From the NCBI RefSeq assembly GCF_000422285.1, contig NZ_AULM01000015.1:1-64000 (forward strand): a stretch of 64,000 nt of DNA, written 5' to 3'. Positions within the stretch are counted from its first letter, which is position 1; the number at the start of each line of letters is the position of its first letter. The notes beneath the pieces are model-generated. The model was not told the DNA's origin. It ran no database searches and saw only the letters and a program-made list of their open reading frames with translations. This document shows positions 19,121 through 28,839 of the stretch, in pieces. The DNA is from Desulfatiglans anilini DSM 4660 (lineage in GTDB: Bacteria; Desulfobacterota; DSM-4660; Desulfatiglandales; Desulfatiglandaceae). The position numbers and the translations under genes are program-made.

Positions 19121-21250
19121 ATGGATCTGAATGTGTGGCCCGGAGAGGCGTACCCGTTGGGGGCTACTTATGATGGAGTGGGCACCAATTTTTCGCTCTT
19201 TTCCGAGGCGGCCGAAAGGGTCGAGCTGTGCCTTTTCGACGAGCAGGGCAGGGAGGCGCGGGTCGACCTGGCGGAGCGGACGGCCTTTTGCTGGCACGGG
19301 TACCTTCCGGATATCGCCCCCGGGCAGCGTTACGGTTACCGGGTCCACGGACCCTGGAATCCGGAGGCTGGTCATCGCTGCAACCCCGGCAAGCTCCTGC
19401 TGGATCCTTACTCCAAGGCCGTCGATGGGCTGGTGGATTGGAACGAGGCGGTTTTCCAGCATTGTTTCAACGACCCCGAGGGGCCGGCCAACACTGCGGA
19501 CAGCGCACCGTATGTGCCGAAATCGGTGGTGGTCAACCCCTATTTCGATTGGGGCAACGACCGTCCGCTTCGCAGGCCCCTTCACGAGACCGTCATCTAT
19601 GAGGTGCACGTGAAAGGTTTCACCGCCCGCCACCCGGGTATCCCTCCCGAGATCCGCGGCACCTTTTCCGGCTTGAGCCACCCTCTGGTGCTGGACTACC
19701 TCCTGGAACTCGGGGTTACGGCCGTCGAATTGATGCCCGTACACCAGTTCATCCACGATGCCCATCTGGTCGAAAAGGGTCTCCGGAACTATTGGGGGTA
19801 CAACTCCATCGCCTATCTGGCCCCGCACAACGAATATGCAGCGAAGGGGCGCTTGGGGGAGCAGGTCCCCGAGTTCAAGCAGATGGTCAAGATGCTGCAC
19901 CAGGCCGGCATCGAAGTGATCCTGGATGTCGTTTACAACCACACCGCCGAAGGAAATCATCTTGGTCCGGTGCTTTCTTTCAAAGGGATCGACAATGCAG
20001 CCTATTACCGTCTGGTGGAAGGGGATCCCCGGTACTACATGGATTATACCGGGACCGGCAACACCCTCAACATGCGGCATCCTCATGTGCTGCAGTTGAT
20101 CATGGATTCACTCCGTTACTGGGTGCTCGAGATGCATGTCGACGGCTTCCGCTTCGATCTGGCGGCGGCTCTTGCCCGGGAGCTTCACGATGTCGACCGC
20201 CTTTCGGCATTTTTCGACCTGATCCAGCAGGATCCCGTAGTGAGCCAGGTCAAACTGATCGCGGAGCCATGGGATGTAGGCGAGGGGGGGTATCAGGTGG
20301 GGAACTTCCCACCTCTTTGGTCCGAATGGAACGGCAAGTACCGCGACTGCATCCGGAGCTTCTGGCTCGGCGAAGACCAGGCGCTTGCCGGGTTCGCTTA
20401 TCGTCTGACCGGAAGTTCCGATCTTTATGAGAGGAACGGGCGCAGGCCTTACGCCAGCATCAATTTCATTACAGCGCACGATGGGTTCACCTTGCAGGAT
20501 CTGGTGAGCTACAACGAAAAGCACAATGAAGCGAACGGGGAGGAGAGCAGAGACGGAGAAAACCACAACCGTTCGTGGAACTGCGGGGTGGAAGGACCCA
20601 CCGCCGACCCGTCGATTCTGGCACTGCGGGGGCGGCAGAAACGAAACCTTTTGGCCACGTTGTTCTTCTCTCAGGGCATTCCGATGCTTCTGCACGGGGA
20701 TGAGGCCGGGCGAACGCAGAATGGAAACAACAATGTCTATTGTCAGGACAACCCCCTGTCCTGGTTCAACTGGGAGGAACTGGACGAGGACTTCCTTGCC
20801 TTCGTACGAAAACTCATCGCGCTGCGGAAGGATCACCCGGTTTTCAGGAGAAGGGGCTGGTTTTTGGGGCGCGCCATCCACGGGAGCGAAGTGCACGATA
20901 TCGGGTGGTTTGCCCCAGGCGGCGAACAAATGACGGAGGAGGCCTGGCACAGCGCCTCGGTAAAGGCGTTGAGCGTCTTTCTGAACGGGGATGCCATCCT
21001 CTATCCGGATGCCTATGGAGAAAGGGTGGTGGACGACAGCTTCTTGATTCTTTTCAATGCCCATCAGGAGGCGCTTTCCTTTAAATTGCCGGGTCCGGAG
21101 TGGGGTGAACGCTGGCGCCCGGTGCTCGAGACGGGGGAAGGATGGGGCTTGGCCTCTGGGACCGGGAGGCGGGAGTACGAGAAGGTCTACGGGGCTTTGG
21201 AGGAGGTACGGATCGGGGAGCGGACCGTTCTCTTGCTGATGAGGGTGTGA
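19121..21250 (+). CDS. glgX: Glycogen debranching enzyme (GlgX type)
   Basis: 709 residues. GH13 isoamylase-type enzyme cutting alpha-1,6 branches of glycogen limit dextrin. A CBM48 domain occupies about residues 10-110 and the barrel follows, with VIYEVHVKGFTARHPGIP, DVVYNHTAEGNHLGP, nucleophile Asp346 in DGFRFDLAAAL, Glu382 in LIAEPWDVGEGGYQVGNFP and Asp454 in TAHDGFTLQDLVSYNEKHN. The frame is open from 18911, but GGGAGGAAAGCTGAC directly before the ATG at 19121 and homology starting there fix the start. It lies 46 bases after treZ and just before treY, a common arrangement feeding linear maltodextrin to TreY/TreZ. Confidence 0.94.
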   Translation: MDLNVWPGEAYPLGATYDGVGTNFSLFSEAAERVELCLFDEQGREARVDLAERTAFCWHGYLPDIAPGQRYGYRVHGPWNPEAGHRCNPGKLLLDPYSKAVDGLVDWNEAVFQHCFNDPEGPANTADSAPYVPKSVVVNPYFDWGNDRPLRRPLHETVIYEVHVKGFTARHPGIPPEIRGTFSGLSHPLVLDYLLELGVTAVELMPVHQFIHDAHLVEKGLRNYWGYNSIAYLAPHNEYAAKGRLGEQVPEFKQMVKMLHQAGIEVILDVVYNHTAEGNHLGPVLSFKGIDNAAYYRLVEGDPRYYMDYTGTGNTLNMRHPHVLQLIMDSLRYWVLEMHVDGFRFDLAAALARELHDVDRLSAFFDLIQQDPVVSQVKLIAEPWDVGEGGYQVGNFPPLWSEWNGKYRDCIRSFWLGEDQALAGFAYRLTGSSDLYERNGRRPYASINFITAHDGFTLQDLVSYNEKHNEANGEESRDGENHNRSWNCGVEGPTADPSILALRGRQKRNLLATLFFSQGIPMLLHGDEAGRTQNGNNNVYCQDNPLSWFNWEELDEDFLAFVRKLIALRKDHPVFRRRGWFLGRAIHGSEVHDIGWFAPGGEQMTEEAWHSASVKALSVFLNGDAILYPDAYGERVVDDSFLILFNAHQEALSFKLPGPEWGERWRPVLETGEGWGLASGTGRREYEKVYGALEEVRIGERTVLLLMRV

Positions 21251-21272
21251 CGGAAAAATGAGGTCGGACGGA

Positions 21273-23942
21273 ATGAAGAAGATTCCCAGAGCGACCTACC
21301 GCATGCAGTTTCATTCGGGGTTCACGTTTTACGATGCGGCGGGTTTGAGCGACTATCTCGAGGCGCTCGGAATCAGCCATTTATACAGTTCGCCCTGTTT
21401 GAAGGCGGTCAAAGGGAGCACCCACGGCTACGATGTGGTGGATCATTCGCGCGTCAACGAGGAACTCGGCGGAGAAGCAGGGCGAAGGGTGCTGTGCGAA
21501 GCGCTCGCCAGGCGCGGACTGGGAATGGTGCTCGACATCGTCCCGAACCACATGGCTGTCGGGACCCCTGAAAACCGCTGGTGGTGGGATGTCCTCGAAA
21601 ATGGTCCGTCGAGCCCTTACGCCGCTTATTTCGACGTGGACTGGAACCCCCCGGAGGACCGCCTGGCCAACAAGATCCTGCTGCCGATCCTGGAAGACCA
21701 TTACGGCAGGGTCATCGAGGCGGGGAAGGTCAGGGTGCTGCGAGAGGGGGCGCGATTCGTGATCCAGTATGCCGGGCACCGGCTGCCGGTGGCGCCCCGC
21801 TCGCTTTCCGCGTTGTTGGCCGAGGCTGCCGAGAGGGCGTCGTCGGACGAACTGGCCTTTTTTTCCGAGGCCTTGTCCGCCCTGCCGCTCCCCACTTCCA
21901 CCGACGCTGCGAGCATCCGGCGCCGCCAGCGCGACAGGAGGGTCATCGGCGGGCAGCTTTCCGAACTGCTCGAGCGGGCGCCTGCGTGCGCGCGGGCACT
22001 CGACGAGGTGGTCGAAGAAGAGAACCGGTCGATCGACCGGCTGGATTTTTTCCTGGACCAGCAGAATTACAGATTGGCTTATTGGCGAGCGGGAGCGCAT
22101 GAACTCGGCTACCGGCGGTTCTTCGACATCGCCGCTCTGGCGGGCCTGCGCATCGAATTCGAACAGGTATTCCTAGAGACGCATGCCAGGATCCTCGAGT
22201 GGGTTCGGGACGGCAGTCTGGACGGCCTGCGGATCGATCATCCGGATGGCCTGCGGGATCCCGGGGAATATCTCACGCGCCTGCGAAGAGCGGCTCCCCA
22301 TGCCTGGATCGTGGTCGAGAAGATCCTCCAGCCGGGCGAACGTCTGCCGGACGGGTGGGATGCCGCCGGGACGACAGGCTATGACTTCCTGAACCTGCTG
22401 GGCGGCCTGTTCGTCCACTCTGCGGGAAAGGAACCGCTCTCGGCGTTTTATGCGGATTTCTGCGGTGAACGGAGCGAATACGCGGCCATAGCCCTGGAGA
22501 AAAAGCGCCAGGTCCTGGCCGAGCTCTTCGGGAGCGAAGTGAACCGCCTCACCGAGCAGCTGGTGCAGATCTGCGAGCGCCACCGGCGCTACCGGGACTA
22601 CACGCGCCACGATATCCAGGGCGCTTTGCGTGAGATCATGGCCTGTTTCGATGTGTACCGGACCTACGTGCGCCCCGGTGAGGGTCCTGTCCGGGAGCAA
22701 GACCGTGCCGTCATCGTGGAGGCTGTCGAGAGGGCATCGGAGAACAGGGCCGAGATCGAAACGGACCTCTTCGGGTTTATCGGGAAGATTCTGCTGATGG
22801 AGGTCCGCGGTGAGGCAGAGGCGGAGTTCGTCCTGCGTTTCCAGCAGGTGACTGGGCCTGTGGCGGCCAAGGGGCTCGAGGATACGACCTTTTACTGTTA
22901 CAACCGGCTGATCGGGCTGAACGAGGTAGGGGGGGACCCCGCCGCCTTCGGGGTTTCGCTGCAGGCGTTCCATGAGGCGATGCTGGAGAAGGTGCGGCGT
23001 GAGCCTCATGGCATGCTCTCCACCTCGACCCACGACACCAAGCGGAGCGAAGACGTGCGCGCGCGGCTGGCCCTCCTCTCCGAGATTCCGGCGGATTGGG
23101 GTAGGGCAGTGCGGGCCTGGTCGCTTGAAAATGAGCGTTACAGGCGCGCCGGTATTCCTGATCGGAATTTCGAGTACCTCCTCTACCAAACCCTTGTGGG
23201 GGCCTGGCCTATCGAACCGAAGCGCGTCAGGACCTTCGCGTTGAAGGCCGCCCGCGAGGCCAAGACGCATACCTCCTGGACGAAACCGGTGCGGGAGTAC
23301 GAGGCCGGTTTGGATCGTTTCGTTCAGCTGATCATGCAGAACGAGGCCTTTCATTCGAAGATCGAGGACTTCGTTCAAAAGCTTGTCCTGCCCGGGAGAT
23401 TGAATTCCCTATCGCAGATGCTCATCAAACTGACGGCGCCCGGGGTGCCGGATCTCTATCAGGGGAGTGAACTCTGGGATCACAGTCTGGTCGATCCGGA
23501 CAACCGCCGCCCCGTCGATTTTTCATTGAGACAGCGGCTGCTGTCGGAGTTAAAAGAACTCGGCCCGGCTGATGTGCTTGCGCGGATGGACGAGGGGCTT
23601 CCCAAGTTGTGGTTGATCCAGAAGACGCTGGAACTCAGGAAGCGGCGGGAGGCGTTCTTCCTTTCCCAGGACTACGCACCGCTCTACGCCTGCGGGCGGA
23701 AGGCCGAAGCGGTTGTAGCCTTCTCCCGCGCCGGAAAGGTTGTCGTTGTTGCGCCGCGCTTCCCCTTGAAAGGCGGCGGAGAGTGGGGGGATACGAGCCT
23801 CGCGCTTCCACCGGGGCGCTGGCGGGATGCCTTTTCCGATGCCCGTTTCGAAGGGGGCGAACGGCGGGTGGCAGACCTTCTGCGGCTTTTCCCTGTTGGT
23901 CTTTTGTGCGAGGAGGACAAGCAGTCCCCCTCCCGGAAGTGA
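21273..23942 (+). CDS. treY: Malto-oligosyltrehalose synthase
   Basis: 889 residues. Intramolecular transglucosylase turning the reducing-end alpha-1,4 bond of maltodextrins into alpha-1,1, giving maltooligosyl-trehalose. Family features: IPRATYRMQFHSGFTFYDA at the N-terminus, SRVNEELGG, DIVPNHMAV, catalytic Asp near residue 322 in LDGLRIDHPDGLRDP, Glu near 349 in WIVVEKILQPGERLP, and STSTHDTKRSEDVRAR. An ATG at 21258 is possible, but GAGG at 21260-21263 fits the ATG at 21273 better. It is the last plus-strand gene of the trehalose cluster and is convergent with the TreT-like gene, with no clear terminator between them. Confidence 0.94.
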   Translation: MKKIPRATYRMQFHSGFTFYDAAGLSDYLEALGISHLYSSPCLKAVKGSTHGYDVVDHSRVNEELGGEAGRRVLCEALARRGLGMVLDIVPNHMAVGTPENRWWWDVLENGPSSPYAAYFDVDWNPPEDRLANKILLPILEDHYGRVIEAGKVRVLREGARFVIQYAGHRLPVAPRSLSALLAEAAERASSDELAFFSEALSALPLPTSTDAASIRRRQRDRRVIGGQLSELLERAPACARALDEVVEEENRSIDRLDFFLDQQNYRLAYWRAGAHELGYRRFFDIAALAGLRIEFEQVFLETHARILEWVRDGSLDGLRIDHPDGLRDPGEYLTRLRRAAPHAWIVVEKILQPGERLPDGWDAAGTTGYDFLNLLGGLFVHSAGKEPLSAFYADFCGERSEYAAIALEKKRQVLAELFGSEVNRLTEQLVQICERHRRYRDYTRHDIQGALREIMACFDVYRTYVRPGEGPVREQDRAVIVEAVERASENRAEIETDLFGFIGKILLMEVRGEAEAEFVLRFQQVTGPVAAKGLEDTTFYCYNRLIGLNEVGGDPAAFGVSLQAFHEAMLEKVRREPHGMLSTSTHDTKRSEDVRARLALLSEIPADWGRAVRAWSLENERYRRAGIPDRNFEYLLYQTLVGAWPIEPKRVRTFALKAAREAKTHTSWTKPVREYEAGLDRFVQLIMQNEAFHSKIEDFVQKLVLPGRLNSLSQMLIKLTAPGVPDLYQGSELWDHSLVDPDNRRPVDFSLRQRLLSELKELGPADVLARMDEGLPKLWLIQKTLELRKRREAFFLSQDYAPLYACGRKAEAVVAFSRAGKVVVVAPRFPLKGGGEWGDTSLALPPGRWRDAFSDARFEGGERRVADLLRLFPVGLLCEEDKQSPSRK

Positions 23943-24081
23943 GCTGTTCAAATGGAGCCGGAGAGGGGGTGAGGGCGTTCTCGATCGAGACCCGGACGTC
24001 TGCCTCGCGGGAACCGGAGAGCGGCAGTGTCCTAGGAGGATGGGCGAGTGTGGTCAGGTCCGCCCCCTGGAGTGCGGATTT

Positions 24082-25332
24082 TTAAGAGAGCTCGATCCGG
24101 TCTCTCTGACCGTGCAGGATTCCGAAGATCATGGTCAAGTATTCCCGCAGGTGCCGGGTGATCAGAAAGTTTTCCCGCACGAATGCCTTCGCTTTTGCGC
24201 CGATCCTGCGCATTTCCTCAGGCTTGTGGAACAAATACCGGATCCGCAAGGCCGCCCCCTCCGGGGTGTTGACCAGAAATCCGGTGTGGTGGTCGATCAC
24301 CTGGATCCGGATGCCGCCCGTGTCGCCTCCGATGACGGGTTTTTCCTTCCACATCCCCTCCGTTACGGTCAGCCCGAACCCTTCCTTGACTGATTTTTGG
24401 ATCACGATGTCCGCGGCCCGCTGAAGGGCGTTGATGGTCCGATGGGCGTCGGGCGGCAGCAGAAGTACATGGATGTCGGGATCGTGGTCTGCGGCTCTGC
24501 GCACTTCCTCCAAAACGGCCTCTCCTTCGGGGTCGTCCGAGGCGCCGCCGCCTGCGAGAACCAACTGGATGCCAGGCACGAAGCGCTTCGCCATTCGATA
24601 GGCCTCGATGACTCCTACGGGGTCTTTGAAGCGGTCGTAGCGCGAAATCTGAACGACAGTGGGGCGCTCTGGGTCGATACCGAATCGCGCTCGGACCTCC
24701 GCGACCTCTTCCAACTCGAGGTCGACGTTCTTTTCGTGCAGGGGGTCGATGCTCGGCGGGATCAAATAGATGGAATGGGGAAGCCGCCGCGCGAAGGCCG
24801 CGAGGGAAAAAACGCTGGCATCGTAATGCCTGACATGTTCGTAGAGGTATTTCCAGACCGCGCGGGAGGGGTGACTGGCATCGATATGACAGCGCCAAAG
24901 CCACTTGTTTTTCCGGCGCGGATAGTGGCGGATCAGCGCCGCAGGTTGCGGGTCATGAACGATGACGATATCCGCTTCTTCGAGGATGCCCCTCAAATTT
25001 TCAGCTGCTTCAGCGTTGGCCGACTCGTATGCCTTGAAATGGAAATCGGGTATGGAAACCTGCCTGCCCTGCATGCCGTTGTGGAAGGCCTTCGTGCATT
25101 CGTAGAAATCCTGGCCCCCGCTGATGACCTCCCAATGCGTCTCGATGCCGAGTTCATTCATGAGGGGGACCATTTTGTGCAGAATCTCCGCCACGCCTCC
25201 CCCGAGGCGCGTGGAATTGATGTGCACAAGGCGCATTCCCTTGAGCGGGGCGGCGAGTTGATAGAGATGCCCCACCACATCCTGGCCGGTGATCTCGGCA
25301 TATTGCGCGAGCATAGTCGAGAATCCATTCAT
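24082..25332 (-). CDS. TreT-like trehalose glycosyltransferring synthase (GT4)
   Basis: 416 residues. GT-B glycosyltransferase of the trehalose synthase (TreT) group, which makes trehalose reversibly from NDP-glucose and glucose. The N-terminal domain has VHINSTRLGGGVAEILHKMV, characteristic of this group, and WRCHIDASHPS. The C-terminal donor domain has ISRYDRFKDPVGVIEAYR and the E-x7-E motif EGFGLTVTEGMWKEKPVIGG. AGAGG stands eight bases before the ATG. It starts one base after the end of the DUF5752 gene, so the two form an operon facing treZ-glgX-treY. The bacterium thus appears to have two trehalose routes; TreT could also run in the degradative direction. Confidence 0.85.
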   Translation of the reverse strand: MNGFSTMLAQYAEITGQDVVGHLYQLAAPLKGMRLVHINSTRLGGGVAEILHKMVPLMNELGIETHWEVISGGQDFYECTKAFHNGMQGRQVSIPDFHFKAYESANAEAAENLRGILEEADIVIVHDPQPAALIRHYPRRKNKWLWRCHIDASHPSRAVWKYLYEHVRHYDASVFSLAAFARRLPHSIYLIPPSIDPLHEKNVDLELEEVAEVRARFGIDPERPTVVQISRYDRFKDPVGVIEAYRMAKRFVPGIQLVLAGGGASDDPEGEAVLEEVRRAADHDPDIHVLLLPPDAHRTINALQRAADIVIQKSVKEGFGLTVTEGMWKEKPVIGGDTGGIRIQVIDHHTGFLVNTPEGAALRIRYLFHKPEEMRRIGAKAKAFVRENFLITRHLREYLTMIFGILHGQRDRIELS

Positions 25333-25333
25333 T

Positions 25334-26008
25334 CTAAGGCCTCTGCTCTCCGGAAAAGTGGGAAACGAAAGACTTCAGCAGTTCCATACGCAGGTCTGAA
25401 AGGGATGAGAAATAGGGGTCGATCCGTGCGATGGCGTCACACAGCGGCTCGTAGGAATCTCCCTGCGAGCGGAGCCAGAAGCGGAAGTCGTCCAGATGGT
25501 TCCGGTTGCGCTGTCTTGCATCGATGAAATGAAAGAAGATGCTCCCGAGCGATATTGTCGGCAGCACCCGCGTCAGCATCGCCGCATCGGTTACCTGGAC
25601 GTTCGGGTTGAAGACCACGATTTGCGAGCGGATGAACTCGAACTGGCGATCCCTCTCCGCCCAGGCAGGCGTATCGGTCTGGTAGAGGGCGTCTTCCATG
25701 ATGTCTAAGAGTTCCGCGCGCAGATTCTCGATCGTGTCGAATGCAGCCGGATCGATGACTGCCAGACGTTCGGCGAGGGCCTTGTTGTGGAGGCTCCGAT
25801 ACACCCAGATGGCGAAATCGTTGTGGTATTCCGGGTCATCGAAACGGGGACGGAGAAGCCCGCCCCAGAAGTGGTAATAGATGCTTGCAGGGTCGATACG
25901 TTCGATGATCTCTCTTAATTCACGCAGATTCCGGGCTTTTTCTCCGGTGGCGATGGCGATCAGCGCGCAGTCTTTGATGGCGAAAGGGTCGGTCTGGATC
26001 GTTTCCAT
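25334..26008 (-). CDS. DUF5752 family protein
   Basis: 224 residues from the ATG at 26008 (another ATG directly precedes it at 26011); AGGTG lies just upstream. An open extension to 26143 is not supported by a ribosome binding site. The protein begins with TIQTDPFAIKDCAL and contains two similar halves, each with a Y/F-H-F segment (SIYYHFWGGLLRPRF and SIFFHFIDARQRNR) followed by a DF-x-hydrophobic-W motif, so it looks like an internal duplication. I recognise it as DUF5752, a cytoplasmic family of unknown function. Close coupling with the TreT-like gene suggests a role in trehalose or sugar-nucleotide metabolism, which is inference. Confidence 0.7.
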   Translation of the reverse strand: METIQTDPFAIKDCALIAIATGEKARNLRELREIIERIDPASIYYHFWGGLLRPRFDDPEYHNDFAIWVYRSLHNKALAERLAVIDPAAFDTIENLRAELLDIMEDALYQTDTPAWAERDRQFEFIRSQIVVFNPNVQVTDAAMLTRVLPTISLGSIFFHFIDARQRNRNHLDDFRFWLRSQGDSYEPLCDAIARIDPYFSSLSDLRMELLKSFVSHFSGEQRP

Positions 26009-26515
26009 CATAACACCTGTTGAAGCACTAGGGTTGGATGTTTCCCCGGTGTCAGGGGTGAAAAAGCCTCCCGCTGTTAGCCCGGCGACCGATAGTGCCG
26101 CAGGGATCGCCTTACGCCTAACAGACACACGGAGGCTGCTCAACCGGGCGGTTTTCTAAACGTGCCCTTTGAGCATTCTATGAAATTCTAGCGCAGATGA
26201 TTCAACTTTTCAATCGCTTCAGAACAGCGGCGTTTTTCAGGCGCCCCCCGGACTGGCCTGTACGGGCCGTTGAGGCCGGTTTCACATCCGGTGCTCGGGA
26301 ACGATCATCCGTCACGACCGCGGCGACCTCCAGGTCGCCTCCGCGCAAGCGTGGGATTCCCTTGATATTGCTTAAAAAGCCTCCTTTCTGGATTGGAAAC
26401 TGGGCTCTAGCGGGAAATCATTTCCGGATGGACGCTTCCTTTAGAAAATAGGCGGTCTGCAAGAAGGGTGCACCCGAGGAACCTCAGGGAGCGGTCCGGC
26501 GCATTCCTCAAAACA
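26009..26515. other. Intergenic region with repeat copy B
   Basis: 507 bases between the DUF5752 gene and the ABC exporter operon. The right half holds repeat copy B (26319-26428). The rest (26144-26318) has no recognisable gene and no clear promoter hexamers for the minus-strand DUF5752-treT pair. Confidence 0.5.
26319..26428 (+). repeat. Dispersed palindromic intergenic repeat, copy B (left arm missing)
   Basis: It keeps the central palindrome (gcgacctccaggtcgc), the segment cttgatattg, the block ggattggaaactgggctcta and the terminal cgggaaatcatttccgga, all in the same order as copies C and D. The left arm (ttttttgccaatctcggcg in other copies) is absent, so this is a 5'-truncated or decayed copy. 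Confidence 0.8.
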
Positions 26516-27688
26516 TCAATGAAACTGCCGCCGGAAGCGCCACAGACCGATGCCGAACACCGTGGCGCCGATGAGCGCCATGGCGAGGATGTCGTCCCAG
26601 AGGAGCTTCAGGCCGGCGCCCTTGAGGAGGATGCCGAAGCTCGCGTCGATGAAATAGTGCAGCGGGGAAAGGGTCATGAAGAACACCATCACACGGTTCA
26701 TGGCCTCGGGAGGGGTCCAGTTGCCGGATAGAAAGAGCATCGGGGCCACCATCAGCACGGTCAGCATGCCGACCTGGGCCATGTTCCGGGCGAAGGTGGC
26801 GGCGAGAACTCCGAGGCCGGCGGTGGTGAAGACATAGAGCGCCGTCACGGCGAAGAAAAAGAGCAGGCTCCCCCGGAAGGGGAGATGGAAGACGGCCCCG
26901 AGGACGGAGAAGAGGCAGAGGGCGGTGCCGGCGAGGATCACCGCCGACATCGCCGCGATCTTGGGCAGCACGATCTGGAAGGAGCTGAGGGGCGAGACGA
27001 GGAGCTGCTCGATCGTGCCCCGCTCCTTTTCCCGCACGAGGGCGGCGGCCGGGAGCAGCACGACCAGCACGGTGATGATGTTCAGGAGCTCGGTCAGGGA
27101 CATGAACCAGGTGTTGTTCTGGTTAGGGTTGAACCAGACGCGCGTCTGGTTTTCGATCAGCGGCATCCGTTCGAGGGCGTCCTCCCCGAGCCCCGCGCGC
27201 CGCATGCCGACCTCCATCCCGTACCCGCTGACGATTTCCGACGCATACGATGAGGCCAGGAAACCCAGCACGGAGTTGGTGGTGTCCACCAGGAGGAGGA
27301 CATCGGCTGATTCGTCTTCGAGCAGCCGCTTTTCGAAGTGCTCAGGAATGTCGAGCACCAGCATCGCCTCGCCCCGGTCGAGAAGAGCGATTCCGCCCCG
27401 CTCGTCCGCGGTTTCCCCCATGAAGCGGAAATAGGGCGGGCGGAAGCGGTGGATCAGTTCGCGGGAGGCGGTCGAGCGGTCGTGGTCCTGCACGAAGAGG
27501 CGCGCCTGCTTCAGCTCCAGGCTGACGCCCGACCCGGCCAGATAGATGTCCAGGGTGAAGGCGTAAAGGATGAAGAGCATGAGGATCGGGTCGCGGTAGA
27601 GCTGTCGCAGCTCCTTCACGGTCAGGGATGCGACGCGCTGAAACCAGACCCTTGGGGAAGACGAAATGCTTCGGGTGTGTCCGCTCAT
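26516..27688 (-). CDS. ABC-2 type transporter permease (YbhR-like)
   Basis: 390 residues. Inner-membrane permease of an ABC exporter: one N-terminal membrane helix (LMLFILYAFTLDIYLAGSG), a large periplasmic domain (about residues 55-190) and five further hydrophobic segments in the C-terminal half, starting at LLNIITVLVVLLPAAALV. The conserved segment RERGTIEQLL appears as REKERGTIEQLLVSPL. The ATG overlaps the stop of the preceding permease gene by four bases (ATGA), indicating coupling. Together with the second permease, the double ATPase and the HlyD protein it forms a complete YbhGFSR-type drug/lipid exporter. The substrate is unknown. Confidence 0.85.
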   Translation of the reverse strand: MSGHTRSISSSPRVWFQRVASLTVKELRQLYRDPILMLFILYAFTLDIYLAGSGVSLELKQARLFVQDHDRSTASRELIHRFRPPYFRFMGETADERGGIALLDRGEAMLVLDIPEHFEKRLLEDESADVLLLVDTTNSVLGFLASSYASEIVSGYGMEVGMRRAGLGEDALERMPLIENQTRVWFNPNQNNTWFMSLTELLNIITVLVVLLPAAALVREKERGTIEQLLVSPLSSFQIVLPKIAAMSAVILAGTALCLFSVLGAVFHLPFRGSLLFFFAVTALYVFTTAGLGVLAATFARNMAQVGMLTVLMVAPMLFLSGNWTPPEAMNRVMVFFMTLSPLHYFIDASFGILLKGAGLKLLWDDILAMALIGATVFGIGLWRFRRQFH

Positions 27689-28839
27689 GCCTTCGGCCTC
27701 TTGCTGAACAGGATGAAGCCAGCAGAAAAGACGATCAGGGCGTAGACCGCAAGCACCAGGAGATCACCCCACAGGACCTCGAGACCGATGCCCTTCAGGA
27801 AGCTTCCTACCGCGATATTGGTGTAATACATGGCCGGGATCAGGTGGGCGGTGATCTTGGCCTGGCCCGAGAGGGAGGCGATGGGGATCAGAAACCCCGA
27901 ATACAGGACGGCGGGCACCAGGGTCAGGATGACGGTCACGATGATGGCGGCGATCTGGGTCCTCACGAAGACGGAGATCAGGAGCCCGATCCCGGTCGTG
28001 CACAGGAGATAGAGGACGGAGGCGGGCAGGAAGAATCCGAGCTGCCCCTTGAAGGGTGCCCCGTAGAGCTGGACCGCCAGGACCCAGAGGAGCGTCATGT
28101 TGAGCGTCGAGATGATGACGTAGGGGGCCAGCTTCCCGATCAGGAACTCCCCGCGGCTGACCGTGGAGGCGTAGATATTGTAGATGGAGCCGTTTTCCTT
28201 CTCCCGCACGACGCCGATGGCGGTCAGGAAAGGCGGCGCGATCATGAGGATGACCATCAGGAGGCTCGGCGCGATCGACCAGATGCTCTTGGCGCTCTGA
28301 TTGTAAAGATACCGGATCTGCAGCCCCACCGGCTGGAGCATCTCACGCGCCCGGTCCCTGTCCTTTCCATCCTGTTCGGCCAGGTGCCGCGAGACCAACT
28401 CCATGGTGACGGCGTTGTTGATGGCCGTGACGTAGCTCTTGGTAGTCTGGGCGCGTGACGGGAAGGTCCCGTCGATGAGGGTCTGCACGGCGGCCGGACG
28501 TCCTGCCAGAAGCCTCTTTTCGAAATGCTCGGGGATGATGACGGCTGCGCGGATGACGTTGTCGCTGAGCAGGGGGTCGATGCCGCGCTCGTCGTCGAGG
28601 TATCCCTTGAAATCGAAATAACGCGACTCGATGAATCGGTAGGCGTAATCGCGGCTCAGGCGTGAGCGGTCGTGGTCGACGACGGCGAAGGGAAGGTTCT
28701 CTACGTCGAGCGAGATCCCGTATCCGAAGAGCAGCATGAGGACCCCCGGCACCACGAAGGCGAGGGTGAAAAAAAGGCGGTCGCGCAGGATCTCGCGCCA
28801 CTCCTTCTGGGCGACGATGAAGACGCGCTTCCATTTCAT
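27685..28839 (-). CDS. ABC-2 type transporter permease (YbhS-like)
   Basis: 384 residues, a paralogue of the next permease with the same topology: N-terminal helix (FFTLAFVVPGVLMLLFGYG), periplasmic domain, then five membrane segments beginning at IAPSLLMVILMIAPPFLTA, and the REKENGSIYNIYASTV motif. It overlaps the upstream ATPase gene and the downstream permease gene by four bases each. GGAGGAGCG lies upstream of its ATG. It presumably heterodimerises with the YbhR-like protein to form the membrane part of the exporter. Confidence 0.85.
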   Translation of the reverse strand: MKWKRVFIVAQKEWREILRDRLFFTLAFVVPGVLMLLFGYGISLDVENLPFAVVDHDRSRLSRDYAYRFIESRYFDFKGYLDDERGIDPLLSDNVIRAAVIIPEHFEKRLLAGRPAAVQTLIDGTFPSRAQTTKSYVTAINNAVTMELVSRHLAEQDGKDRDRAREMLQPVGLQIRYLYNQSAKSIWSIAPSLLMVILMIAPPFLTAIGVVREKENGSIYNIYASTVSRGEFLIGKLAPYVIISTLNMTLLWVLAVQLYGAPFKGQLGFFLPASVLYLLCTTGIGLLISVFVRTQIAAIIVTVILTLVPAVLYSGFLIPIASLSGQAKITAHLIPAMYYTNIAVGSFLKGIGLEVLWGDLLVLAVYALIVFSAGFILFSKRPKA

